A DNA stretch of 22,148 nt, from contig NZ_QRVG01000013.1 in the NCBI RefSeq assembly GCF_003459245.1, forward strand, positions 44,623 through 66,770, in the 5' to 3' direction. A model generated the notes under the pieces. The model worked only from the letters and a program-made list of their open reading frames with translations, ran no database searches and had not been told where the DNA came from. Shown piece by piece: positions 1 to 6,937 of this stretch. Each line of letters opens with the position of its first letter. The first letter of the stretch is position 1. The DNA comes from Collinsella sp. AF23-2. Lineage in GTDB: Bacteria; Actinomycetota; Coriobacteriia; Coriobacteriales; Coriobacteriaceae. The position numbers and the translations under genes were made by a program.

Positions 1-803
1 GCCTGCTTTACCTTGGTCGCTGCCTCGACAAACGACTTCCACAGGTTAAAGTCGGTCTCGAGCGTCTGCCAGGTGTACTCGGGATGCCATTGCACGCCCA
101 AGCAGAATGGCTGGCCTTCGACCTCGATGCACTCGGGAACGCCGTCGGTTGCCTTGGCGACCAAACGCGTGCTCTTACCCAGATGATCGACGCAGCAGTG
201 GTGTGCGGAGTTGGTCTGGATCAGCCTGTGCCCGCCAAGCGCGCGCTCCAGCAGCGAGCCCGGCACGACCTCGACGGGATGCACGGGGTCGTTGAGCACG
301 TGGGTATGGCGCCACTGCGTGCGGCCCTCGCGAGCGCCCAGGCTCGGCACGTCCATGCACAGGGTGCCGCCAGTGGCGACATTGAGCAATTGCGTGCCAC
401 GGCAGGTGGTAAAGAGCGGCTTTTTGGCGCGGAGTACCTCGCCGACCAGCTTAAACTCAAAGCTATCGCGGATCTCGCAGCAGAGGGTGGGGTCGTAGGG
501 TCGTTCATCGCCCCAGCGTTTGGGGTTGACATCCGGGCCGCCGGGAATAGCGATACCGTCGGCGATATCGACGTAATGGCGGATGACCTCAATGTCCTCG
601 GTGATGGACATCTGCAGCGGCAGGCCGCCGGCGGCAAGGATGGCATCGACAAAGACACTTGCGATTTCCTCGTTGGGGGAGAGCGTCTCGCTTAAAAACG
701 GCTTCGCCTCTTCCCAGCGCGGCGCGACGAGGATGAGCGGGCGGTCGGCGGGATCGACGTCGACGTGCGGGGTGTATGACGATGAAGTGCGAGTTCCGAT
801 CAT
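1..803 (-). CDS. Gamma-glutamyl-gamma-aminobutyrate hydrolase-like class I glutamine amidotransferase (peptidase C26), 3' end missing
   Basis: The complement reads from ATG at 803 to the left edge without a stop: 267 codons, C-terminus outside the window. The catalytic set of the PuuD/peptidase C26 family is visible. The nucleophile is Cys134 in TTCRGTQLLN, and the His240/Glu242 pair sits in GVQWHPEY. A typical IPGGPDVNP loop comes earlier in the protein. Family members cleave the gamma-glutamyl bond of gamma-glutamyl-GABA or related gamma-glutamyl amides in the cytoplasm. The gene is 52 bp downstream of the ABC ATPase on the same strand, so it is probably the last known gene of the importer operon. 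This suggests imported gamma-glutamyl compounds or glutamate handling (inference). The usual GIC before RG is TTC here. The family is clear; the exact substrate is not. Confidence 0.9.
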   Translation of the reverse strand, partial: MIGTRTSSSYTPHVDVDPADRPLILVAPRWEEAKPFLSETLSPNEEIASVFVDAILAAGGLPLQMSITEDIEVIRHYVDIADGIAIPGGPDVNPKRWGDERPYDPTLCCEIRDSFEFKLVGEVLRAKKPLFTTCRGTQLLNVATGGTLCMDVPSLGAREGRTQWRHTHVLNDPVHPVEVVPGSLLERALGGHRLIQTNSAHHCCVDHLGKSTRLVAKATDGVPECIEVEGQPFCLGVQWHPEYTWQTLETDFNLWKSFVEAATKVKQ

Positions 804-855
804 AGGTGTTGCTTTCGAGTTTGGATGGTCATGGCGAGCGAACATGGCAATTGGG

Positions 856-1620
856 TTAGTGGCCCTTGATGGAGTTGAGGAAGTCCTGGGCGCGTTTGGT
901 CTGGGGATGGTCGAAGAACTCGTCGGGCGTGCCGGTTTCCACGATCTGGCCATCGGCCATAAACACGACACGGTCGGCCACGCGACGGGCAAAGTTCATC
1001 TCGTGCGTGATGACGATCATCGTCATGCCCTGCTGGGCCAGACGGACCATGACCTCGAGCACCTCGTTGATCATCTCGGGATCAAGAGCGCTCGTGGGCT
1101 CGTCGAAGAGCATGGCCTTGGGTTGCATGGCAAGCGAGCGGGCAATGGCTACACGCTGTTGCTGGCCGCCCGAGAGCTGTGCGGGCACCTTATCGGCCTG
1201 CTCGGCGACGCCTACGCGGCCTAGCAGGTCCATGGCGCGCTCGCGGGCCTCATCCTTGGAGACGCCCAGCACGTCGACCGGTCCCAGCATGACGTTCTGT
1301 AGCACGGTCATATGTGCAAACAGGTTGAACTGCTGAAACACCATGCCCAGCTCGGCGCGCATGCGGGCAAGATCCTTGCCTTCCTGCGGCAGAGGCTCGC
1401 CCTCGATGAGAATCTCGCCCGAGTCGATGGTTTCCAGGCGGTTGATGGTTCGGCACATGGTCGACTTGCCCGAGCCCGAGGGGCCGATCACGACGACGAC
1501 TTCGCCGCGGTCGACCGAGAGATTGATGTCGTTGAGGACGTGCAGATCGCCATAGTGCTTATCGACGTGCTTGAGCTCAATCAGCGGCTGATTGCCGGTA
1601 GAAGAAGTGCTCTGTGCCAT
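856..1620 (-). CDS. Polar amino acid (glutamate/glutamine-type) ABC transporter ATP-binding protein
   Basis: This 254-aa nucleotide-binding subunit has the full usual length. Walker A is GPSGSGKST (46-54), with the Q-loop in FQQFN (about 95-99). The ABC signature is LSGGQQQR (149-156), Walker B AMLFDEP (169-175), the D-loop SALD, and the switch His206 in ITHEMN. The sequence closely resembles the GlnQ/GluA/HisP group that powers uptake of polar amino acids through SBP_bac_3 systems. It lies 36 bp downstream of the second permease gene and is followed by the C26 amidotransferase gene, all on the minus strand. It would act as a homodimer on the cytoplasmic face of the two permeases. Substrate specificity cannot be read from the ATPase itself. 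Confidence 0.95.
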   Translation of the reverse strand: MAQSTSSTGNQPLIELKHVDKHYGDLHVLNDINLSVDRGEVVVVIGPSGSGKSTMCRTINRLETIDSGEILIEGEPLPQEGKDLARMRAELGMVFQQFNLFAHMTVLQNVMLGPVDVLGVSKDEARERAMDLLGRVGVAEQADKVPAQLSGGQQQRVAIARSLAMQPKAMLFDEPTSALDPEMINEVLEVMVRLAQQGMTMIVITHEMNFARRVADRVVFMADGQIVETGTPDEFFDHPQTKRAQDFLNSIKGH

Positions 1621-1656
1621 GGTGCTCGGCTCCTTATGACTCGAAATGGTAAATCG

Positions 1657-2490
1657 TTAGCGAATGATGGTCGCGCCGGTCTTGTGCGAGACGTAGACGG
1701 CGGCCTTGTTGATCGCGACGTTGATGAGGATGTAGATGACCGCGATAACCAGGTAGACCGACACGAGCGCGTCGTAGTTGGTAATGAGCACGCGGGCGTT
1801 TTGCATGAGGTCGGGGTAGCTCACTACATAGGCGACGGTGGTGTCTTTGACGACGACCACAAGCTGCGAGATCAACGACGGAATGATAAACCGAATGGCT
1901 TGCGGCAGCACGATTTTAAAGGTGATTTTAGCCTTGGAGAGACCGAGTGCCTGAGCGGCCTCGACCTGGCCGCGCGGTACGGCGTTGACGCCGGCGCGGA
2001 AGATCTCGGCCAGTACGCCGGCCGCAGCGAGCGCGACGGGAAGTGTGAGCATCCAAAACGACGGCAGCGCGATCTTGTACTGGGGCAACACCAAAAAGAA
2101 GAAGTAGATGAACAGGAGGCTCGGCACGCCACGGAAGAAATCGGTGAGCACGCGGCAGACCAGCTGCAGCGGCTTAATGTCGCTGGTGCGGCCGAGCATG
2201 AGGGCCAGACCCAGTACCAGCGCGATAGCGCCGGCGGTGAGCGCGACCTTTACCGTGCCCTCAAAACCGGCAAGTAAGAACTTCCAGGTAGTGAGGTGCG
2301 TAAAGAAATACCAATAGTGGACCGAAAGCTGACCGGTCACATAAAAGCGCTGCAGCACGAGGACAACGAGCGCGGCGACGGCAACAAGCGAGATGGCGGT
2401 GCCGATGCGAATCTTGGCGCGCATCTTGGGGCCGGGAGCCTCGTAGAGCGCATCGCGCATGGTAAGTGCAGGGGAGGAATGTTTGCTCAT
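1657..2490 (-). CDS. Polar amino acid ABC transporter permease (HisM/GlnP family), second permease
   Basis: A 277-aa integral membrane protein with a cytoplasmic N-terminal stretch of about 28 residues, then hydrophobic segments near 30-48, 78-99, 122-136 and 148-163 and more at the C-terminus. The EAA loop that contacts the ATPase is seen as EAAQALGLSKAKITFKIVLPQ (178-198, including the flanking IVLPQ). DFFRGVPSLL is typical of the HisM/GluD permeases. Its ATG overlaps the stop of the upstream permease gene by 4 bp (2487-2490), so the two are translationally coupled and likely form the heterodimeric channel. Longer than its partner (219 aa) because of the N-terminal extension and an added membrane segment. 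Substrate is inferred from family only. Confidence 0.94.
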   Translation of the reverse strand: MSKHSSPALTMRDALYEAPGPKMRAKIRIGTAISLVAVAALVVLVLQRFYVTGQLSVHYWYFFTHLTTWKFLLAGFEGTVKVALTAGAIALVLGLALMLGRTSDIKPLQLVCRVLTDFFRGVPSLLFIYFFFLVLPQYKIALPSFWMLTLPVALAAAGVLAEIFRAGVNAVPRGQVEAAQALGLSKAKITFKIVLPQAIRFIIPSLISQLVVVVKDTTVAYVVSYPDLMQNARVLITNYDALVSVYLVIAVIYILINVAINKAAVYVSHKTGATIIR

Positions 2491-3146
2491 CGGAGGATCC
2501 TCACCTTCTTATCGATATAGTTGCCAATGTGGCTCACCACAAAGGCCGTGCCCAGGTAGCCGAGTGCCGAGATAAAGAACGCGGCGACGCCGCCGAGCGA
2601 GCGCGTGTTGATGTAGCTCACCACGCCGGTGAGCTCCTGCGGTTTAAGCGGTACCTGACTGCCGAGCGCAGTGGTGAGCATGACCGCGATAAAGAGGTTG
2701 GTCATGGGCAACACGCTCGAGCGCAGCGCCTGCGGAATCACGATCTTGGCGAGGATGCGGCTGAAGCTCATGCCCAGCGAGCGGGCGGCTTCCACCTGGC
2801 CGACACCGACGGTGTTGATGCCGCTCATAAAGTTCTCGGAGCCAAAGGCAGAACCCAAGAGCACTGTGGCGACGATGACGCAGGTGCGGTAGGGCAGGAC
2901 GACCTTGAGCGGCGGCAGCGCATAGACGACGATGATGAGTAGCGCGATGCCGGGGATGTTACGGAAGACCTGAACATACAGGTCGCCAAAGACGCGCAGC
3001 GGCTTGAGCGGCGACACGCGCATCACGGTGACGGCGACGGCCAGCACCATGGCGATGGCAAACGACTCAAGCGTCATGCCCCAGGTTGCTAGCAGCGCGT
3101 CGATATAGTTCTGGCCATAGAGCGACCAGAGCTCGGAGAGACTCAT
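2487..3146 (-). CDS. Polar amino acid ABC transporter permease (HisM/GlnP family), first permease
   Basis: A 219-aa membrane subunit, the standard length for GlnP/GluC-type permeases. The EAA motif is EAARSLGMSFSRILAKIVIPQ (119-139), and the YVQVFRNIPGIALL segment (57-70) is the family's FRGTP-like region with N-I-P. A strong SD (GGGAGG) precedes the ATG at the complement of 3144-3146. It overlaps the next permease gene by 4 bp. It is separated from the upstream binding-protein gene by 138 bp containing a hairpin at 3171-3196, which suggests that the binding protein is made in excess of the membrane subunits. With the second permease it would form the transmembrane channel. Confidence 0.94.
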   Translation of the reverse strand: MSLSELWSLYGQNYIDALLATWGMTLESFAIAMVLAVAVTVMRVSPLKPLRVFGDLYVQVFRNIPGIALLIIVVYALPPLKVVLPYRTCVIVATVLLGSAFGSENFMSGINTVGVGQVEAARSLGMSFSRILAKIVIPQALRSSVLPMTNLFIAVMLTTALGSQVPLKPQELTGVVSYINTRSLGGVAAFFISALGYLGTAFVVSHIGNYIDKKVRILR

Positions 3147-3170
3147 GCGGACCTCCCGCCGGTAAGGAAA

Positions 3171-3196
3171 GGGGCTCCCGTGTGTACGGAAGCCCC
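3171..3196 (-). terminator. Intercistronic hairpin between binding-protein and permease genes (partial terminator or mRNA-stabilising stem)
   Basis: On the complement, GGGGCTTCCG pairs with CGGGAGCCCC (10 bp with one wobble) around a 6-nt loop, followed by a short T-rich stretch (TTTCCTT). The T run is weak, so partial termination or 3'-end protection of the upstream mRNA fits better than full termination. Such stems are common downstream of highly expressed binding-protein genes. Confidence 0.6.
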
Positions 3197-3284
3197 GACA
3201 ACTCAGTGAGGAAACAGTTTACCGCAATAAAGCGCATCATGCGTTTCCGTATGGTTTCGTTGCGGTCGTTACCAGGCTCGCTGC

Positions 3285-4277
3285 CTAGGCGCCGATCTCG
3301 GGCAGCTCGGGAACATTGGTGTCGCCCGTACGGTCACCGATGCAGATCTGCCACAGCTCGGTCCAGGTGCCGTCGTCCTCGATCTTCTTAAGGAAGTCGT
3401 TGACAAAGGCGACGCCGTCGGAATCGAGCGGCAGGCCGATACCATAGGGCTCCTTGCTGCCGAAGGGCTTGCCGGCGATCTTGTACTTACCGGGCTCGCG
3501 GACCAGGGCGCTCTGCTGCATGTTGTTATCGATGACGTAGGCATCAACACGGCCCTGCTGGAGTGCCTGGCGGGCCTCCTCGTCGGTCTTGAACTCCTGC
3601 TGGCTGGCCTTGGGGGCGAACTCCTCCAGGATGGCGGGGCCGTTGGAGCCGGACTGGACGGCGACGTTCTTGTCGGCCAGGTCGTCGACGCTCTTGATGT
3701 TGTCGTTATCGGCGAGCACCAGGATGGCCTGCTGCGTGTAGTAATAGGGACCGGCAAAGGAGACGAGCTTCTTGCGCTCGTCAGTGATGGTGTAGGTGGC
3801 AAAGACGGCGTCGACCTGGCCGTTCTGCAGGACGGACTCGCGCGTGTCCGAGGTCACCTGCGTGATCTCGACCTTGTTCTCGCCCAGAATGTAGTTGGAC
3901 AGGAGCTGTGCGATACCGGCATCGAAGCCGCGGGTCTGACCGTCTTTCTCGTTGAGGAGGGAGAAGAGCGTGGAGGTCTGAACGCCACCGATCTTAAAGA
4001 CGCCGGCGTCCTTGACGGCCGTGGCCCAGGTGCTGGCGGCGATGGCATCGTCATCGGCCTTGGGGCCGTTGTCGACGAGCTTGTCGAATGCCTTGGCGTC
4101 GAGCGTGGTGGAAGCCTCGGTATCCTCGGAGCTCTTGGAGGAGGCGGCGGAGCCCTTGTCGGCCTCGGCGCTGGTGTCAGAGCAGCCGGCAAGACCAAGG
4201 CCGGCGACGGTTGCGAAGGTGGCGGCGACAAAGCCGCGGCGGTCGAGAACGACCTGCTGGGAGAGGTTCTTGCTCAT
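3285..4277 (-). CDS. Polar amino acid ABC transporter substrate-binding lipoprotein (SBP_bac_3), possible Tat export
   Basis: A 330-aa extracytoplasmic binding protein. The N-terminus has DRRGF (Arg13-Arg14), a hydrophobic stretch and the lipobox LAGC with the lipidated Cys at 32, so the mature protein would be membrane-tethered. A Ser/Ala/Asp-rich linker (33-60) follows. The body carries SBP_bac_3 features: the segment ITQVTSDTRESVLQNGQVDA, then ATYTITDERKKLVSFAGPYY, and later QQGRVDAYVIDN. These resemble actinobacterial GluB-type glutamate-binding proteins. SD GAAAGG precedes the ATG, and the promoter at 4321-4350 lies upstream. It is the first gene of the minus-strand importer operon. The ligand is inferred; glutamate, glutamine, cystine or another polar amino acid are all possible. 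Confidence 0.93.
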   Translation of the reverse strand: MSKNLSQQVVLDRRGFVAATFATVAGLGLAGCSDTSAEADKGSAASSKSSEDTEASTTLDAKAFDKLVDNGPKADDDAIAASTWATAVKDAGVFKIGGVQTSTLFSLLNEKDGQTRGFDAGIAQLLSNYILGENKVEITQVTSDTRESVLQNGQVDAVFATYTITDERKKLVSFAGPYYYTQQAILVLADNDNIKSVDDLADKNVAVQSGSNGPAILEEFAPKASQQEFKTDEEARQALQQGRVDAYVIDNNMQQSALVREPGKYKIAGKPFGSKEPYGIGLPLDSDGVAFVNDFLKKIEDDGTWTELWQICIGDRTGDTNVPELPEIGA

Positions 4278-4320
4278 GGTAGAACACCTTTCTCAATAAA
4301 ATCCCTAGCGGTTGAGTAGA

Positions 4321-4350
4321 GTTATACCCTATCCCGCTCAGACGGGTCAA
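4321..4350 (-). promoter_or_regulatory. Sigma-A-type promoter of the amino acid importer operon
   Basis: On the complement, -35 TTGACC (4350-4345) is separated by exactly 18 nt from -10 TATAAC (4326-4321). Transcription would begin near 4314, leaving a leader of about 36 nt before the binding-protein ATG. A small CCCG/CGGG dyad lies inside the spacer and could be an operator, but this is only suggestive. Confidence 0.75.
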
Positions 4351-4393
4351 CACGAAATAACTCAGAAACATACTTACCTTATGGGTAATTCTT

Positions 4394-4426
4394 CCTACCA
4401 AAAAGGGACAGGTTAATTTTGGCAGG
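4394..4426. repeat. GGGACAG-core hairpin repeat, copy A
   Basis: Arms CCTACCAAAA (4394-4403) and TTTTGGCAGG (4417-4426) pair with one mismatch around a core containing AGGGACAGG. The core matches the three other hairpins of this window (4586-4622, 13404-13432, 13812-13840), although the stem sequence differs. Confidence 0.6.
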
Positions 4427-4546
4427 TTTTATCTGGGCAAACGTCAGTTATTACAGCTGAGAAAGCGCTTTGCGGACGGCGTGGTCGCTCGCAGCGGTCG
4501 CTATAATGGCGGCAACGCGACGCATATATAAGTAAGGAGATCGCGT

Positions 4547-4585
4547 ATGAACGGTTATTCGTTTTTCGCGCCGACCATGACCTAA
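4547..4585 (+). CDS. 12-codon ORF with strong SD, leader peptide or gene remnant
   Basis: ATG at 4547 is preceded by AAGGAG with 7-nt spacing and by a TATAAT hexamer at 4502-4507 (no good -35 seen). It encodes MNGYSFFAPTMT and stops at TAA 4583-4585, immediately where the perfect hairpin 4586-4622 begins. No gene follows on this strand before 6938. The peptide faintly resembles the opening of iron-containing alcohol dehydrogenases, so it may be the 5' remnant of a gene cut off by a repeat insertion. A leader peptide or chance are the alternatives. Existence as a translated product is unproven. Confidence 0.25.
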   Translation: MNGYSFFAPTMT

Positions 4586-4622
4586 AACCGCCACAAAGGG
4601 GACAGGCACCTTTGTGGCGGTT
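4586..4622. repeat. GGGACAG-core hairpin repeat, copy B (14-bp perfect stem)
   Basis: AACCGCCACAAAGG (4586-4599) and its exact reverse complement (4609-4622) flank a 9-nt loop ggacaggca. There is no T-tract of note, so it is a hairpin repeat rather than a standard terminator. Confidence 0.8.
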
Positions 4623-4653
4623 CTTGCAGATGTAGCTGCCTGCCTCGCTGTTT

Positions 4654-4873
4654 TGTCTCGATCTGTAACATCTGCAGCCATTTTTGCCGAGTAACTGTTA
4701 CAGATTGAGATTTTCTCTTCAGGGGAATTCGAATGTCTCGATCTGTAACAGTTAGACGGCCAAAAGGTCTCTATCTGTTACAGATTGAGACAAAGGTCAG
4801 GGGCAAAGACGGTTTGTCTCAATCTGTAACAGGTAGACGAGAATTCGGGCCATAGATGTTACAGATTGAGATA
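4654..4873. repeat. Array of three 59-bp inverted-repeat units (TGTCTCRATCTGTAACA ends)
   Basis: A 17-bp word, TGTCTC(G/A)ATCTGTAACA, occurs on the plus strand at 4654-4670, 4734-4750 and 4815-4831. Its reverse complement occurs at 4696-4712, 4776-4792 and 4857-4873 (last 2 nt vary). Each +/- pair encloses exactly 25 nt, so there are three units of exactly 59 bp (4654-4712, 4734-4792, 4815-4873) separated by 21 and 22 nt. Loops 2 and 3 share a near-identical start (GTTAGACG/GGTAGACG). Loop 1 read in reverse resembles loop 2. No ORF, cas gene or transposase lies nearby. Each unit could fold into a 15-17 bp stem. Function unknown; BIME/MITE-like element or structured RNA are possible. Confidence 0.85.
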
Positions 4874-4884
4874 ATCGCGTCGCG

Positions 4885-4927
4885 AAAATAAAAACCTCCG
4901 CAGGGGTGCTTCCCTTGCGGAGGTTTT
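4885..4927 (-). terminator. Rho-independent terminator of dxs (probably bidirectional)
   Basis: AAAACCTCCGCA (4891-4902) pairs with TGCGGAGGTTTT (4916-4927) around a 13-nt loop. On the complement the stem directly follows the dxs stop codon (4928-4930) and runs into a T-rich tail. The plus strand also has TTTTTT after the stem. Confidence 0.9.
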
Positions 4928-6709
4928 TTACTCATTGAGTAGCCTTATAGCTTCGGCGGCCATGTTCTCGACCGTCATGCCGTTCTGAGCGAGCAGCTCG
5001 TTGGGGTTGTAGCGGTCGGGGAAGCCCTTGGCGATGCCGAAGGTGCGCGTGCGCAGCGGTGTGCAGGCCAGGTAGCACGCCACGCGCTCGCCCCAGCCGC
5101 CGTCCGAGATGCCGTCCTCGAGGGTGACGACAACGCGATGCTCGGCGGCGAGGCTGTCGAGGAACTCGCGGTCGAGCTCAGTTGCATAGCGCGGGTTGAC
5201 GAGCGTGGCCTCGATGCCGTACTCGGCAGCCAAGCGGTTTGCCACGCGCTCGCCCAGCTCAAAGAAATCGCCGAGCGCGAGCACGGCCACGTCGCGACCC
5301 TGGCGCACCACGTTGTAACGAACGGCGCCGTAATCGGCGTCCTCGGCAGGCGCCAAGTCGGGGCGGCTTACCAAGCCAATGCCCGGCACGCGAATCGCCA
5401 CGGGATGCTCGCGGTGATCGAGCGACCAGCTCAGCATGGACAGATATTCCTCCATGCAGGCCGGCGCCAAGTAGTGCATGTTGGGAAGACCGCCCAGCAT
5501 GGAAATATCAAAGAACGAAAGATGCGTCTCGGATGTGGTGCCAAAGATCGACGCGCCAAATACCAGGATGGTCGCCGGGGCGTCGTTGAGGCACAGGTCG
5601 TGCCACAGTTCGTCGTAGGCACGCTGCAAGAACGTACCGTACACGCCAAAGACCGGCTTGGCACCCGAGCGGGCGAGCGCGGTGGCAAAGGTGACGGCGT
5701 GCTCTTCGGCAATGCCCACGTCGACAAACTGCTTGCCTGCCGCGGCGCGAAGCTCGGGCGTAAAGCCCATGATGTAGGGCGTGGCGGCCGTGATGCCCAC
5801 AACCTGCGGATCGCGCTCTATGGCAGCGCTCAGGGCCTCGCCCGTAATGTCGGCATAGGTGCGCGGTGCGGGCTCGCTCGGATGACCCGGGCAGAGTTTG
5901 CGCCCAGTTGCCATGTCAAACGGACCCACGTGGTGCCAGCGCTCGGGGTCGCTCTGGGCTGGTTCAAAGCCCTTGCCCTTTGCGGTGGAGACGTGCAGCA
6001 CGATGGGATGATCGATATCGCGCAGTTCCTGCAGCGCGTCGACGAGGGCCAATACATCGTTACCGGTGTCCAGATAGCGGTAGTCGAGCCCCATCGCGCG
6101 GAAAACGTTGCGCTCACAGGTGCCGTTGCTGGCGCGTAGCTCGGCCAGATTGCGATACAGGCCGCCATGGTTCTCGGCAATGGACTGGTCGTTATCGTTG
6201 ACGATGATGATCAGGTTGCTGTCGAGATCGGCGGCATTGTTAAAGCCCTCAAACGCCAGGCCGCCCGAAAGCGAGCCGTCGCCAATGATGGTGATGACGT
6301 TGTACGCATCGCCCGCCAGGTCGCGCGCGTGTGCGAGGCCGCAGCCCAAGCTCACCGAGGTCGAGGTGTGGCCCATGGCGAACAGGTCATGTTCGGACTC
6401 GTCGGGATTGGCAAAGCCAGAGGCCTCGCCGTAGCGTGCCGGGTCGATATAGGTATACGCGCGCCCAGTCAGCGCCTTGTGGGCGTAGGTCTGGTGCGAA
6501 ACGTCAAAGACAATTTTGTCGATGGGGGAGTTAAACACGCGATGGAGCGCGACCGTAAGCTCGACGACGCCCAGGTTGGGGGCAACGTGTCCGCCGACAG
6601 CAGCGGAGCTTTCGAGGATTGCCTGGCGGATCTCGCCGCAGAGCAGCGGAAGCTCGGCGCGGTCGAGAGCCTTGACGTCCTCGGGCGTTGTCGTTTGCGT
6701 AAGCAGCAT
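4928..6709 (-). CDS. dxs: 1-deoxy-D-xylulose-5-phosphate synthase (divergent, short form)
   Basis: A 593-aa thiamine diphosphate enzyme, shorter than the usual 620-640 aa. DXS condenses pyruvate and glyceraldehyde 3-phosphate at the entry of the MEP isoprenoid pathway. Visible features are GGHVAPNLGVVELTVALH (39-56), the SHQTYAHKALTGR region (71-83), GDGSLSGG with downstream N of the ThDP motif (143-171), catalytic Glu335 in VGIAEEHAVTFA, then TFLQRAYDELWHD and the C-terminal transketolase domain. The common DRAGxVGxDGxTHxG motif is replaced: the DRAG position reads FGAS (384-387) and the usual Asp before TH is Thr392, while His396 is kept. The SD before the start is weak (GGAG about 12 nt upstream). 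Single gene ending in its own terminator. It is a DXS-family enzyme, but these changes leave some doubt about substrate. Confidence 0.9.
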   Translation of the reverse strand: MLLTQTTTPEDVKALDRAELPLLCGEIRQAILESSAAVGGHVAPNLGVVELTVALHRVFNSPIDKIVFDVSHQTYAHKALTGRAYTYIDPARYGEASGFANPDESEHDLFAMGHTSTSVSLGCGLAHARDLAGDAYNVITIIGDGSLSGGLAFEGFNNAADLDSNLIIIVNDNDQSIAENHGGLYRNLAELRASNGTCERNVFRAMGLDYRYLDTGNDVLALVDALQELRDIDHPIVLHVSTAKGKGFEPAQSDPERWHHVGPFDMATGRKLCPGHPSEPAPRTYADITGEALSAAIERDPQVVGITAATPYIMGFTPELRAAAGKQFVDVGIAEEHAVTFATALARSGAKPVFGVYGTFLQRAYDELWHDLCLNDAPATILVFGASIFGTTSETHLSFFDISMLGGLPNMHYLAPACMEEYLSMLSWSLDHREHPVAIRVPGIGLVSRPDLAPAEDADYGAVRYNVVRQGRDVAVLALGDFFELGERVANRLAAEYGIEATLVNPRYATELDREFLDSLAAEHRVVVTLEDGISDGGWGERVACYLACTPLRTRTFGIAKGFPDRYNPNELLAQNGMTVENMAAEAIRLLNE

Positions 6710-6734
6710 CGTTGTGGGTTACTCCATGCGAATC

Positions 6735-6748
6735 GAGCGCCGGCGCTC
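6735..6748. promoter_or_regulatory. 14-bp perfect palindrome upstream of dxs
   Basis: GAGCGCCGGCGCTC is its own reverse complement and lies 26 bp upstream of the dxs start, probably in its leader. It could be a leader hairpin or a protein site. GC-rich palindromes also arise by chance. Confidence 0.35.
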
Positions 6749-6833
6749 CCTCGGCCGGCACAATTGCACAAGACAGTCTCGCACATTTTGGCGTTTGATA
6801 TGTGACGGCGGCGCGGTAATTCGCCAACTGGCG

Positions 6834-6851
6834 GGGCAAAACGTTTTGCCC
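6834..6851. promoter_or_regulatory. 18-bp perfect palindrome in the dxs/HD-protein divergent region, candidate operator
   Basis: GGGCAAAACGTTTTGCCC is a perfect 18-bp palindrome with no loop, which favours a dimeric DNA-binding protein over an RNA hairpin. It sits between two divergent genes (dxs at 6709, HD protein at 6938). A second dyad, CGCCA-AC-TGGCG, lies directly beside it at about 6822-6833. No regulator gene is adjacent, so the binding protein is unknown. Confidence 0.55.
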
Positions 6852-6937
6852 GATGCCATACTGATAAGTTCCATGGTGATTTTATTCATTGCGTGCAGGC
6901 TGTGGCTTGCCGTCGAGAGCCGCTGGAAGGAGGCCGC

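Noticed and set aside
84..695. 203-codon plus-strand frame opposite the C26 amidotransferase
   Set aside because: It is the mirror of a gene with an intact catalytic triad and has no own SD or family motif.
1312..2277. 321-codon plus-strand frame across ABC ATPase and permease genes
   Set aside because: It crosses two real genes on the other strand and their spacer; composition is that of a shadow frame.
4451..4681. 76-codon minus-strand frame in the repeat region
   Set aside because: It runs through the perfect hairpin 4586-4622 and part of the 59-bp array, has no SD seen and no recognisable sequence.
4654..4873. CRISPR array
   Set aside because: Repeat words are only 17 bp, alternate in orientation, have 25- and 21-22-nt gaps in turn, and no cas gene is near.
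5138..6139. 333-codon plus-strand frame opposite dxs
   Set aside because: Shadow of a conserved enzyme gene; no domain recognised.
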